From assembly GCF_003289945.1 (NCBI RefSeq), contig NZ_QMBP01000007.1, positions 62,001-126,000 of the forward strand: a DNA stretch of 64,000 nt, given 5' to 3'. The position numbers and the translations under genes are program-made. How positions within the stretch are numbered: the stretch's first letter is position 1; each line of letters starts with the position of its first letter. Below are positions 20,088 through 29,092 of the stretch, one piece after another. Below the pieces are notes generated by a model. It saw only the letters and a list, made by a program, of their open reading frames with translations, was not told the DNA's origin and did not search any database. The DNA comes from Mesorhizobium hawassense (GTDB lineage Bacteria > Pseudomonadota > Alphaproteobacteria > Rhizobiales > Rhizobiaceae).

Positions 20088-20110
20088 GGTCGCGAGGCCA
20101 TTACGCGACC
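20088..20110 (-). terminator. Second hairpin just after urtA
   Basis: GGTCGCG and CGCGACC pair across a 9-base loop, beginning 18 bases after the urtA stop codon. It lies directly before the stronger GC-rich hairpin on the transcript; the two are probably one 3'-end stabilising or attenuating structure. Confidence 0.45.
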
Positions 20111-20127
20111 CATAGACTTGGGAGGAT

Positions 20128-21438
20128 CTAGTTCGTGCCCTTGCCGCCGCACTTGCCGGTCTTGACGTTGAAGTTGCCGCAGCTCAGCGGCGCGCGCCAA
20201 TCGGAGATCAGGTCCTTGGAATCGGGCAGGTAGTCGGACCATTCGTCGCCCATCACCAGGCCGGGCGTCTGTGAGACGGTCTCGAACTGGCCGTCGGCCT
20301 GGATTTCACCGATCAGCACCGGCTTGGTGATGTGGTGGTTGGGCATCATCGTCGAATAGCCGCCCGTCAGGTTCGGCACCGAGACGCCGACCATGGCGTC
20401 GATCACCTTGTCCGGATCGGTGGTGCCGGCCTTCTCCACCGCCTTCACCCACATGTTGAAGCCGATATAATGGGCTTCCATCGGGTCGTTGGTGGTGCGC
20501 TTGTCGTTCTTGATGAACTTGTGCCAGTTGTCGATGAACTTCTTGTTCTCCGGCGTGTCGACGCTTTCAAAGTAGTTCCAGGCGGCGAGATGGCCGACCA
20601 GCGGTCCGGTGTCGAGACCGGCCAGTTCTTCCTCGCCGACCGAGAAGGCCATGACAGGAATGTCCTCGGCCTTGATGCCCTGGTTGCCGAGCTCTTTGTA
20701 GAACGGCACGTTGGCGTCGCCATTGACCGTCGAGACGACCGCTGTCTTCTTGCCGGCCGAGCCGAACTTCTTGATCGCCGAGACCTCGGTCTGCCAGTCG
20801 GAGAAGCCGAACGGCGTGTAGTTGACCATGATGTCCTCGGCCGGCACGCCCTTTGCCTTGAGGTAGGCTTCGAGGATCTTGTTGGTGGTGCGCGGATAGA
20901 CGTAGTCGGTGCCCTCGAGCACCCAGCGCTTCACCGAACCGCCATCGGCGCTCATCAGATAGTCGACGGCCGGAATGGCCTGCTGGTTCGGCGCGGCACC
21001 GGTGTAGAAGACGTTCCGCTCGCTTTCCTCGCCTTCATACTGGACGGGGTAGAATAGGATGTTGTCGAGTTCCGAGAACACCGGCAGCACCGACTTGCGC
21101 GACACCGACGTCCAGCAGCCGAAAACGGCCGCGACTTTGTCCTTCGAGATCAGCTCGCGCGCCTTTTCGGCGAACAGCGGCCAGTTGGACGCCGGGTCGA
21201 CGACCACGGCTTCCAGTTTCTTGCCGAGCAGACCGCCCTTGGCGTTCTGCTCGTCGATCAGCATCAGCATGACGTCCTTCAGCGTCGTCTCTGAAATCGC
21301 CATGGTCCCCGACAGCGAATGGAGGATGCCGACCTTGATCGTGTCTTCAGCCGCCTTGGCGGAAGCCGATGCCAGCAGGCCGGCCGCGACGACGCCGGCG
21401 GACAGAATTTTTGTTATTTTCGCGAAGTTACCCCTCAT
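20128..21438 (-). CDS. urtA: Urea ABC transporter substrate-binding protein UrtA
   Basis: The 436-residue periplasmic binding protein has a signal peptide (FAKITKILSAGVVAAGLLASASAKA). The mature part starts AEDTIKVGILHSLSGTMAIS, the UrtA N-terminal strand. Further matches are LDNILFYPVQYEGEES and the Cys-containing C-terminus (SCGNFNVKTGKCGGKG). It captures urea and delivers it to UrtBC. The start has a GGGAG ribosome site. A sigma-54 promoter lies 46 bases upstream, so NtrC-type nitrogen control is expected. Confidence 0.96.
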   Translation of the reverse strand: MRGNFAKITKILSAGVVAAGLLASASAKAAEDTIKVGILHSLSGTMAISETTLKDVMLMLIDEQNAKGGLLGKKLEAVVVDPASNWPLFAEKARELISKDKVAAVFGCWTSVSRKSVLPVFSELDNILFYPVQYEGEESERNVFYTGAAPNQQAIPAVDYLMSADGGSVKRWVLEGTDYVYPRTTNKILEAYLKAKGVPAEDIMVNYTPFGFSDWQTEVSAIKKFGSAGKKTAVVSTVNGDANVPFYKELGNQGIKAEDIPVMAFSVGEEELAGLDTGPLVGHLAAWNYFESVDTPENKKFIDNWHKFIKNDKRTTNDPMEAHYIGFNMWVKAVEKAGTTDPDKVIDAMVGVSVPNLTGGYSTMMPNHHITKPVLIGEIQADGQFETVSQTPGLVMGDEWSDYLPDSKDLISDWRAPLSCGNFNVKTGKCGGKGTN

Positions 21439-21745
21439 ATGACACACTCCCAAGCTGGTTGTTTTGCATCGCAACACAAGCTGTGCAAACGACGTGCCAG
21501 ACAGAAATGAGCCAAGCAGAATCTTGAAGTAATAAAGCGATTACAGCCACTTAGAGAACCGCCACGGAGCTTTTTGCTTTCGCTGCGACGCGGCAGGATT
21601 GAGAAAAGTTTACGCAGTCATGCCTAGATTTTGCCCAAATGGTAAAAATGCCTAAACTTTCATCTGAGTTTAACAAAGCCAGCATCGGCACTGTTGCGGC
21701 GCGCAGGCGAAATGGGGCAAGGTCGCCGCGCAAACGAGAGACACC
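21439..21745. other. Intergenic promoter region upstream of urtA
   Basis: This 307-bp gap between divergent urtA and a secreted-protein gene is locally AT-rich. It holds the sigma-54 promoter of urtA and, farther upstream, two ATGCCTA direct repeats (21620-21626 and 21648-21654, 28 bases apart). No coding frame or clear NtrC dyad was recognised, so activator sites remain unassigned. Confidence 0.5.
21484..21499 (-). promoter_or_regulatory. Sigma-54 (RpoN) promoter of the urt operon
   Basis: On the urtA strand the sequence is TGGCACGTCGTTTGCA. It matches the RpoN consensus TGGCACG-N4-TTGCW, with the invariant GG and GC separated by exactly 10 bases. It ends 46 bases before the urtA start codon, a normal leader length. 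This predicts activation by NtrC or another enhancer-binding protein under nitrogen limitation. Confidence 0.85.
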
Positions 21746-22135
21746 ATGGCCTCACGCGTCATCCTGAGTTTCCTGCTTCTGCTCGCCGCCGCCGGCGGCG
21801 CGCGAGCCGATTTCACCGACGGCAAACTGCCCGACGGCGCCTATCACTGCGAGGTCTATCTGCTCGGCCTCTTCCTCGACCTCGGCGTGATCACCATCAA
21901 GGGCAGCCTCTATAGCGGCCCGGTGACCTTCGGCGCCGCGCCGCAGGCCTACGACTACCAGATGAACCCGAATGGCGAGATCACCTGGCTTGGTCCGCTC
22001 GGCGGCTACACCAGCGGCGGCAACTCGATCTCGATGACCCAAGCGACACTGGATGACCCGAGCGGCCCTTCCTTCGACATCATCATGAAACAGCAGGACG
22101 GCGCCTTCACCGCCTCGACCTGCACCAAGCATTGA
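21746..22135 (+). CDS. Secreted hypothetical protein (129 aa)
   Basis: The 129-residue protein has a signal peptide (SRVILSFLLLLAAAGGARA) followed by a beta-rich mature domain of about 108 residues. It contains two cysteines (YHCEVYLLG and TASTCTKH) that could form a disulfide in the periplasm. I do not recognise a named family. It is divergent from urtA and convergent with the GMC operon, from which a terminator separates it. Confidence 0.6.
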   Translation: MASRVILSFLLLLAAAGGARADFTDGKLPDGAYHCEVYLLGLFLDLGVITIKGSLYSGPVTFGAAPQAYDYQMNPNGEITWLGPLGGYTSGGNSISMTQATLDDPSGPSFDIIMKQQDGAFTASTCTKH

Positions 22136-22146
22136 TCGAGAAAAAA

Positions 22147-22174
22147 GGCGCGGAACCCTCGCGGGTCCCGCGCC
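22147..22174 (-). terminator. Rho-independent terminator of the GMC operon
   Basis: GGCGCGGGACCC and GGGTTCCGCGCC (minus strand) form a 12-bp stem with one mismatch and a 4-base loop, followed on the minus strand by six T residues. It starts 18 bases after the GMC oxidoreductase stop. Confidence 0.75.
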
Positions 22175-22191
22175 AGCAGGCAGTCGGGAGG

Positions 22192-23763
22192 TCAGATCGT
22201 TTTCGCCGACATCTGCGCGGCGATGTAGTCCGCCTGGCGGATCGCCAGCGTCACGATGGTCAGCGTCGGGTTTTCCGCCGCCCCGCTGGTGAACTGGCTG
22301 CCGTCGGACACGAACAGGTTCTTGATGTCGTGCGACTGGCCGTGCTTGTTGACGACACCGTCCTCCGCCTTCTCGCTCATCCGGTTGGTGCCGAGATTGT
22401 GGGTCGACGGATAAGGCGGCGTCGGAAAAGTCCTGGTCGCGCCAACGGCGGCGTAGAGCGCCTGGCCCTGCTTGTAGGCATGATTGCGCATCGCCTCGTC
22501 GTTGGGATGGTCGTCGAAATGGACGTCGGCGATCGGCATGCCGTGCTCGTCCTTCTCGTCCTTGTGCAGCGTGATGCGGTTCTCCTCGCGTGGCATGTCC
22601 TCGCCGACGATCCACAGGCCCGCCATATGGTCATAGTGGTCGAGCGCCGTGGTGAAGGAACGGCCCCAGCCGCCCGGGTTCAGGAATGCCGCCATGAACG
22701 GCAGTCCGAGCGACAGCGTCTCCATTTCGTAGCCACCGACGAAGCCGCGTGAGGGATCGTGGCGCGCCTCGTCGCGGATGATGCCGGCCATGGTGGTGCC
22801 GCGATACATGTGCACCGGCTTGTCGAAGATGGCGTAGACCGAGCCGGTGGTGTGGCGCATGTAGTTCTTGCCCACCTGCCCGGACGAGTTGGCGAGCCCA
22901 TGCGGGAATTTGCTCGATTCCGAATTGAGCAGCAGCCGCGGGCTCTCGATCGAGTTGCCGGCCACCGCGACGATGCGGGCCTTCTGTTCCTGCAGCTTGC
23001 CGTCCTTGTCGCCATAGACGACGCCGGTCACCTTGCCCGAAGCATCATGGTTGATCTTGATCACCATCGAGTTCGGCCGAACCTCGAGATGCCCCGTCGC
23101 TTCGCCCTTGGGGATCTCCGTGTAGAGCGTCGACCATTTGGCGCCCCATTTGCAACCCTGGAAGCAGAAGCCGGTTTGCTGGCAGGAATTGCGGTCGTCG
23201 CGCTCGACCGAATTGATGGCCATGTTGCCGGTGTGGCACTCCTTGTAGCCGAGCTTGTCGGCGCCGGCTTTGAGCACTTTGAAGTTGTTGTTGCCCGGCA
23301 GGCGCGGCCAGTTGTTGGTGCCGGTGACACCCATCTTGGCTTCCGCCTTGGCGTAGTAGGGCTCCATCTCGGCCAGCGTCACCGGCCAGTCGACAAGGTT
23401 TGCGCCCTTGACCTTGCCGTAGGTCGTGGCCGCCTTGAACTCATGCTCCTGGAAGCGCAGCGAAGCGCCTGCCCAGTGCGTGGTCGAGCCGCCGACCGAC
23501 TTGACGATCCATGCCGGCAAGTTCGGGAAATCCTTGGCGACGCGCCAGTCGCCCGAGGTGGTGCGCTTGTCCTTCCAGGCGAGCTGGGTAAAGGAATCCC
23601 ACTCGTCGTTGATGAAGTCCTCAAGTTCGTGGCGGGCGCCTGCCTCGAGGATGACGACGTCGATGCCTTTCTGAGCGAGCTCGTTGCCGAGCGTGCCGCC
23701 GCCGGCGCCCGAGCCTATGATGACGACCACGCCGTCGTTCTTGAGATCAAATGATGCTGCCAT
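22192..23763 (-). CDS. GMC family oxidoreductase, gluconate dehydrogenase large-subunit type
   Basis: The 523-residue FAD enzyme has the N-terminal dinucleotide-binding motif VVIIGSGAGGGTLGNELAQKG. The GMC C-terminal block follows: HNLGTNRMS, NLFVSDGSQFTSGAAENPTLTI, with the catalytic His region and conserved NP. It is closest to the flavoprotein subunit of membrane-bound gluconate 2-dehydrogenase-like sugar or polyol dehydrogenases. A GGGAGGAAA ribosome site supports the start. It lies 48 bases after the small-subunit gene, as expected for the complex. No cytochrome c subunit is present, so the electron acceptor is unknown. Confidence 0.88.
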   Translation of the reverse strand: MAASFDLKNDGVVVIIGSGAGGGTLGNELAQKGIDVVILEAGARHELEDFINDEWDSFTQLAWKDKRTTSGDWRVAKDFPNLPAWIVKSVGGSTTHWAGASLRFQEHEFKAATTYGKVKGANLVDWPVTLAEMEPYYAKAEAKMGVTGTNNWPRLPGNNNFKVLKAGADKLGYKECHTGNMAINSVERDDRNSCQQTGFCFQGCKWGAKWSTLYTEIPKGEATGHLEVRPNSMVIKINHDASGKVTGVVYGDKDGKLQEQKARIVAVAGNSIESPRLLLNSESSKFPHGLANSSGQVGKNYMRHTTGSVYAIFDKPVHMYRGTTMAGIIRDEARHDPSRGFVGGYEMETLSLGLPFMAAFLNPGGWGRSFTTALDHYDHMAGLWIVGEDMPREENRITLHKDEKDEHGMPIADVHFDDHPNDEAMRNHAYKQGQALYAAVGATRTFPTPPYPSTHNLGTNRMSEKAEDGVVNKHGQSHDIKNLFVSDGSQFTSGAAENPTLTIVTLAIRQADYIAAQMSAKTI

Positions 23764-23811
23764 GGTTTCCTCCCATGAAATCTATCGAAAAGCGGTTCAG
23801 GGCAGAGCGGC

Positions 23812-24360
23812 TCAGAGCCACTCGATGTCGTTGAAGCCGCGCGCGATGTAGCCGCCCTTGGAGTAGGACTCGCCCTCGTAACCGAAGATCGGCCATACCT
23901 CCTTCTGGTTGTAGAGGCTGACGACGAGGCCGCCGCGGACCGCCTGGAAGAACGGCGTCTTCTCGATGTCGGTGAGCAGCGCCACCCGCTGCTCTTCCCA
24001 GCCAAGCCCGCGATAGCCGCCCTTGCCGGCCTTCTTGTCGAGCTCGGCGATGCCTTTCTCGATCAGTTCCTTGTGGGCCGGGTCCTTGGCGGCCGTCTCG
24101 TCATGGCCCTTGACGGCGATGGCGTAATATTTGTCCGGCACCTGGTCGTGCGGGTAGATGTCGCGCGCCGCCTGGATGAGCGTCGCCATCGTCTCGGGCT
24201 TCAGCGCCGAGGTTTCGAGACCCCAGGCATGTTCGGGGCTGATGACGGCGCTGCCCGAGATGACGAGCAACGCACCGACGCCGCCGCGCTTGAGAAGCTC
24301 GCGCCGCGAAAGCCCAACTTTCTTTTCGTAGACCAGTTTCTTCTCGTAAACTGTGACCAT
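23812..24360 (-). CDS. Gluconate 2-dehydrogenase subunit 3 family protein
   Basis: The 182-residue protein has a Tat-type leader (LSRRELLKRGGVGALLVIS), then a helical domain with the subunit-3 motif ALKPETMATLIQAARDIYPHD and LGWEEQRVALLTDIEKTPFFQ. The twin-arginine signal would export it, and probably its FAD partner, to the periplasm. I chose the ATG giving MVTVYEKK, which has a GGGAGGAAA ribosome site. Confidence 0.88.
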   Translation of the reverse strand: MVTVYEKKLVYEKKVGLSRRELLKRGGVGALLVISGSAVISPEHAWGLETSALKPETMATLIQAARDIYPHDQVPDKYYAIAVKGHDETAAKDPAHKELIEKGIAELDKKAGKGGYRGLGWEEQRVALLTDIEKTPFFQAVRGGLVVSLYNQKEVWPIFGYEGESYSKGGYIARGFNDIEWL

Positions 24361-24436
24361 GATTTCCTCCCTGCTTGCTGTTCGCACCCCTGAGAGTGCC
24401 GTTGCTGGCGCCGCGCCTCCGCGCGGCCAATATCCC

Positions 24437-24832
24437 CTATTGGAAGCGCCCCCCTCGCTGCAGGACCTCGATCTTGTAGCCGTCGGGATCCTCGATGAAG
24501 AAGAAGCGGGCGATCAGCGCCCCGTCATTGTTGAACTCGACGATCTTCTTCGGATTGAAGCCGAGCGCGCCGATCCGGTCGTGCTCGCTGTCGAGATCGG
24601 CGACCGAGACGGCGAGATGGCCGTAGCCGTCGCCGAGCACATAAGGATCGGTGCGCCCCTTGTTGACCGTCAGCTCGACCTCGAAGGGCGAGTCCGAATT
24701 GCTGAGATAAATCAGCGTGAAGGTCTCGAAATCGAGACGCTGCGCGACCTTGAGGCCGAAGGCCCTGCTATAGAAATCGACGGAGCGTGCCTCGTCGAGT
24801 ACCCTGATCATGGAATGGATCGTCTTCGCCAA
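24437..24832 (-). CDS. VOC family protein (lactoylglutathione lyase-like), TTG start
   Basis: The 131-residue protein has the glyoxalase I pattern MIRVLDEARSVDFYSRAFGL, VELTVNKG, GHLAVSVADLDS and FFIEDPDGYKIEVLQRG. The frame is open far upstream, but the only start with a good ribosome site is a TTG giving LAKTIHSMIRV: GGAG sits six bases before it. This also matches the normal family N-terminus. It would detoxify methylglyoxal with glutathione, or act on a related substrate. Confidence 0.82.
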   Translation of the reverse strand: MAKTIHSMIRVLDEARSVDFYSRAFGLKVAQRLDFETFTLIYLSNSDSPFEVELTVNKGRTDPYVLGDGYGHLAVSVADLDSEHDRIGALGFNPKKIVEFNNDGALIARFFFIEDPDGYKIEVLQRGGRFQ

Positions 24833-25170
24833 ATCGGACTCCGCAGCTTTGGTGCTAACAGAGCCGATTATGCGCGCCGTCGAAAAAAGGTGGTGGCAGC
24901 CGATTACCACGCATAGGGTTGGAAAATGGCTAGTCTCGCGCCAGTTTAGCTGCGTGTCGCCCAAAAGTGCGATGCGGTTTTGGGAGAACGACACGCAACC
25001 AGACAAAGACTTGAGGCGCATCGCGCTGAAGTTTCGGCGCGGCGCGCTTCAAGGACGAAAGTCCGATTGCCGTCGCTGGCCATCGGATCGAAAATGACAA
25101 ACGCAGGCAGTGTTCAAAAGGCGCAAGTCGGTTCAAATGGCGCCCAAGATAACAAGAACGGGAGGTAGCG

Positions 25171-25476
25171 ATGTGCAGAGTCTTTGCCGGGCAGGACCCG
25201 GAGGGCTACCGGCAGATCAACCGGTCGATCCGTATAGACGGTCATTCGACCAGCATCCAGCTCGAAGCGACATTCTGGGATCTTCTTGACGAGATCGCCG
25301 ACAGCCAGGGACTGACGACGCCGAAATTCATCTCGAAACTCTATGATGAGGCGATCGAAATCAACGGCCAGATCCCGAACTTCGCTTCCATGCTGCGCAC
25401 GACCTGCGCGCTCTATCTGCGGGGCCACCGCCCCAGCACCGAGGAGCAGGCCGCGTTGAAGCAGGAAGCCGCCTAA
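25171..25476 (+). CDS. Ribbon-helix-helix domain protein
   Basis: The 101-residue protein has an RHH_4-type core: the strand SIRIDGHSTSIQLEATFWDLL, followed by helices EIADSQGLTTPKFISKLYDEA. This group is common in alphaproteobacteria, and members probably bind DNA or proteins as dimers. A GGGAGGT ribosome site precedes the ATG. Its stop overlaps the stop of the convergent phosphorylase gene by four bases. Confidence 0.85.
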   Translation: MCRVFAGQDPEGYRQINRSIRIDGHSTSIQLEATFWDLLDEIADSQGLTTPKFISKLYDEAIEINGQIPNFASMLRTTCALYLRGHRPSTEEQAALKQEAA

Positions 25477-26180
25477 CTCGCCGCCGCGACTTCGAGCGCC
25501 AGCCGGGTCATGTCGGTGAAGAGCGCCTGGCGTTCCGAATAGTCTGTCAGCTCGCCGGTGACGATGTGATCGACGACGGTCAGCAGCGACAGCGCGCGCG
25601 CGCCGAACTGCGCCGCAATCCGATAGAGCGCGCTGGTCTCCATATCGACCGCCAGCGCTCCGAGCGCCCTCGGTTCGTCGAAGCGGGCGCGGCCATCGGG
25701 ATGGTAGAACACGTCGCTGCAGATCGTCAGTCCCGCGCTGCAGGCGATGCCTAGATCGGCCGCGCGTTGCAGCGCCAGCGCGTGGAGCGCCTTGTCCGGG
25801 CCTGCCCGCTGGTAAAGTCCGAACACCTGCCCGCTGATTGCCCCTTCCGCCCGCACCTCACTGGAGACAACGACGCCGCGCAGCGCGACGTCTTCCGACA
25901 AGCCGCCGCATGTCCCGGTGCGGATCAGCGTCTTCACGCCATGATAGTCGAGCAATTCATGGGCATAGATCAGGAACGATGAAACGCCGATACCGGTCGC
26001 CTGGATGCTGACGGGCTTGCCGCGGAACCGGCCGGTAAATCCCAGCGCGCCCCTTCGGCGGTTGACGCAGCGCGGAGCCTCGAGAAAGGTCTGCGCCATC
26101 CATTGCGCGCGCTCGGGGTCGCCCGGCAACAGCACCGTTTCGGCATAGTCCCCCCGGCCCGCCTCGATATGCGGCGTCAC
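25473..26180 (-). CDS. deoD: Purine nucleoside phosphorylase (DeoD type)
   Basis: The 235-residue protein aligns along its length with E. coli DeoD: TPHIEAGRGDYAETVLLPGDPERAQWMAQTFL, then VNRRRGALGFTGRFRGKPV, LIRTGTCGGL, and VDMETSALYRIAAQFGARAL (the nucleoside-binding Glu loop). It splits purine (deoxy)nucleosides to base and ribose-1-phosphate. The identity looks moderate, so the exact base preference is uncertain. Confidence 0.85.
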   Translation of the reverse strand: MTPHIEAGRGDYAETVLLPGDPERAQWMAQTFLEAPRCVNRRRGALGFTGRFRGKPVSIQATGIGVSSFLIYAHELLDYHGVKTLIRTGTCGGLSEDVALRGVVVSSEVRAEGAISGQVFGLYQRAGPDKALHALALQRAADLGIACSAGLTICSDVFYHPDGRARFDEPRALGALAVDMETSALYRIAAQFGARALSLLTVVDHIVTGELTDYSERQALFTDMTRLALEVAAAS

Positions 26181-26296
26181 GCGCTACCACCCCCATGATA
26201 GACCCATCCGATCGCCATCATGGCAGGGCTGCCGCAATGTGCAAGCGTCAGCTGATTTAAAAGCAATTCCAGAAGATTGCACCAAAAACAAAAGTG

Positions 26297-28882
26297 CTAG
26301 GATTCCAGCACGTCCTTGACGATCGTCGCCAGCTGCTTGAGCGAGAATGGTTTCGGCAGGAAGCCGAAATGCGCCTCGGCCGGCAGGTTCTTCGCAAAGG
26401 CGTCCTCGGCATAGCCCGAAACGAACACGAATTTGATGTCCGGCTGGCGCTTGCGCAGCTCGCCGAGCAGTGTCGGCCCATCCATCTCCGGCATCACCAC
26501 GTCGGACACCACGATATCGACCTTGCCGCCGAGCGCCTCGAACACTTCCAGCGCCTCGACGCCGGACGACGCCTCGTGGACGGTGTAGCCGCGCGAGGTC
26601 AGCGCCCTGACGCCGCCCATGCGCACGGCGTCTTCGTCCTCGACCAGAAGCACCGTAGCCGAGCCGGAAAGGTCTTTGGCCGTATCGGCCGGCTTGGACG
26701 GAACCGAGGCCGCAGTCGCCGTCGCTTCGCCAGGCTCGGCCTGCTTCTTCGCCTCGGCGATGTGGCGCGGCAGGAAGATGCGGAACACCGTGCCCTTGCC
26801 GACTTCGGAATCGCAGAAGATGAAGCCGCCGGTCTGCTTGATGATGCCATAGACCATCGACAGGCCGAGGCCGGTGCCCTTGCCCACTTCCTTGGTGGTG
26901 AAGAACGGCTCGAAGATCTTCTTCAGCACATCGGGCGCGATGCCGCTGCCGGTGTCCTCGACATCGACGAGCACATAGTCGGCCGGCGTCAGTTCGCGAT
27001 AGGCGAAGGATTTGCACTCGTCGGCGGTGACGTTGCGGGTGCGCACGGTGAGATCGCCGCCGCTCGGCATGGCGTCGCGCGCGTTGACGGCGAGGTTGAC
27101 CACCACCTGCTCAAACTGGCCGATATCGACCTTGACCGGCCACAGGTCGCGGCCGTGGTCGATCTTCAGCTTGATGTCGTTGCCGACCAGGCGGGCGAGC
27201 AGCATCCTGAGGTCGGCCAGAACATCGGTCAGGTTGAGCACTTCCGGCCGCAGCGTCTGCTTGCGCGAGAAGGCCAGCAATTGCCGCACCAGCGAGGCTG
27301 CCCGGTTGGCGTTCTGCTTGATGTTCATGATGTCGGGGAAGGACGGGTCCGACGGCCGGTGGTTGGTCAACAGAAGATCGGACGCCATGATGATGGCGGT
27401 GAGCACGTTGTTGAAGTCATGCGCGATGCCGCCGGCGAGCTGGCCGACCGCCTGCATCTTCTGGCTCTGCGCCATCTGGCCCTCAAGCGCCTTCTGCTCG
27501 GTGGTCTCGACCGCGTAGACGATCGCCGATTCCTCGGCGCCCTCGCCTCCCGCGCTGTCGGCGACGGCGTTGACGTAGAAGCGGATGTGCCGCTCTTCAT
27601 TGCCGGGCAGCACGGAATCGATCGGCTCGATGTTGGCCTGCCGCTGCCGGGCCTTCTCGAAGGCCGCCGCGAAACCCGGCCGGTCGCGTTCGTGGACGAT
27701 GGTTTCGAACCGGACCCGCCGGTCGACGGCGTCGCGGTCGACCACGGACGAAAACAGCTGCAGGAACGGCGCGTTGGTGCGCAGGATGCGCCCGCTCGCA
27801 TCGACGCCGGCAATGGCCATCGGCGTCGAGTTGAAGAAGCGGGTGAAGCGAACTTCGGAAGCCCTGAGTTCCGCGGACGCATCCTCGCCCTGGGTGCGGT
27901 TGAGCACGATCGTGCGGGTCGGGCCGTTCACGCCTTCGCGGCTTGCCGAAACCCGGTGCATGAAGCGCACCGGCAGCGCCTGGCCGCTCATGGTGGTGAG
28001 GTCGAGATCGATGACGGCATTGCGCGTGGTGCCGGGATCGGCCTTGACCGAGCGGACCAGCGCCATACCGTCGCCGGCGATGATTTCCGGCAGTGAGATG
28101 GCGCCCGGCGTGAAGGAGGCAAGGTCGATGCCGAGCCATTCGGCAAGCGTGGCGTTGATATAGGTGACGCGGCCTTCCTGGTCGGCCGAGAAGAATCCGG
28201 CCGGCGCATGGTCGAGATGGTCGATGGCTTTCTGCAGGTCGAGGAAGAAACGCTCCTGCTCCGCCCGTTCCTGCGAAATGTCGGCGAGCTGCCAGGCCAG
28301 CATCGGCAGCCTTTGCCCGGGCATGCTGAAAGCGCGGGCGCGGGCGCGATACCAGCGCGCGCCGGGTTCCGACCCGGGCTTGATCGACTGCGCCAGCCGG
28401 AACTCGCCGTCGCCCGCCTGCCCGTCGCGCAAGCCGGACGCCAGCCGGTAGATCGTCATCGAGGCCTCGGGAACATCCGACAACAGCCCCTCGACGGTCT
28501 TGAGATCGGCGGCCGAGGCAGCACCGGTCAAGTCGGCGTAAGCGCGGTTGGCATAGACGACCCGGCCCTTGGTGTCGGTGACCAGGAGGCCCTGCGACAT
28601 GGAGTCGACAAAGGCTTTCGACAATTCGTCGCCGGTCGAGCGCGGCGCGATCTGCACGAAGCCGATCGCGGTGGCGAACAGGAAGCCGACGCCGATCATG
28701 GCGAGCACGCCGAGCATGCCGAGCAGGAAAGGATCGCCGAGGCGTTCGCGGAAAAGTCCGAAGACGATCGCCGCGCCGGTCAGCACGACGATGAAGACGA
28801 TGAGCCTGGTAACGGCGCCCGGACGCGTGTTCTGGTCGACGATCGGTACCGGATAGAAATCGCCGCGCGCTTCCTTGGCCAT
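26297..28882 (-). CDS. cckA: Hybrid histidine kinase CckA, cell-cycle regulator
   Basis: The 861-residue protein has the CckA layout. Two membrane segments ([20 protein letters not shown] and [20 protein letters not shown]) are followed by several PAS domains. The HisKA domain has His488 in [12 protein letters not shown], then an ATPase domain ([44 protein letters not shown]). A C-terminal receiver carries Asp794 in [10 protein letters not shown]. In alphaproteobacteria CckA phosphorylates CtrA and CpdR through ChpT and controls division and polarity. An AGGGGGA ribosome site supports the start. Confidence 0.95.
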   Translation of the reverse strand: MAKEARGDFYPVPIVDQNTRPGAVTRLIVFIVVLTGAAIVFGLFRERLGDPFLLGMLGVLAMIGVGFLFATAIGFVQIAPRSTGDELSKAFVDSMSQGLLVTDTKGRVVYANRAYADLTGAASAADLKTVEGLLSDVPEASMTIYRLASGLRDGQAGDGEFRLAQSIKPGSEPGARWYRARARAFSMPGQRLPMLAWQLADISQERAEQERFFLDLQKAIDHLDHAPAGFFSADQEGRVTYINATLAEWLGIDLASFTPGAISLPEIIAGDGMALVRSVKADPGTTRNAVIDLDLTTMSGQALPVRFMHRVSASREGVNGPTRTIVLNRTQGEDASAELRASEVRFTRFFNSTPMAIAGVDASGRILRTNAPFLQLFSSVVDRDAVDRRVRFETIVHERDRPGFAAAFEKARQRQANIEPIDSVLPGNEERHIRFYVNAVADSAGGEGAEESAIVYAVETTEQKALEGQMAQSQKMQAVGQLAGGIAHDFNNVLTAIIMASDLLLTNHRPSDPSFPDIMNIKQNANRAASLVRQLLAFSRKQTLRPEVLNLTDVLADLRMLLARLVGNDIKLKIDHGRDLWPVKVDIGQFEQVVVNLAVNARDAMPSGGDLTVRTRNVTADECKSFAYRELTPADYVLVDVEDTGSGIAPDVLKKIFEPFFTTKEVGKGTGLGLSMVYGIIKQTGGFIFCDSEVGKGTVFRIFLPRHIAEAKKQAEPGEATATAASVPSKPADTAKDLSGSATVLLVEDEDAVRMGGVRALTSRGYTVHEASSGVEALEVFEALGGKVDIVVSDVVMPEMDGPTLLGELRKRQPDIKFVFVSGYAEDAFAKNLPAEAHFGFLPKPFSLKQLATIVKDVLES

Positions 28883-29092
28883 GTTCCCCCTGCTTGTGAT
28901 TCCGGTGTCCGACGGGCGCGGACGGCCGGTTGAATCACATTCTCCTGTAACGGAAAAGGCCCCGGCGGCAAATGTCCGGTAAAATCAAATGATTCATGTT
29001 TCAAACTGTTCACGATGGGTGATGTGAACTTGCGGCGGGCCGCCACCACGGTCTAGTGTCGCCCTCACCTCGAGAGGCGATTGGGTGCACCG

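Noticed and set aside
21620..21654. NtrC enhancer sites upstream of urtA
   Set aside because: The ATGCCTA direct repeats are not dyads and do not resemble the NtrC consensus, so they are reported only as repeats.
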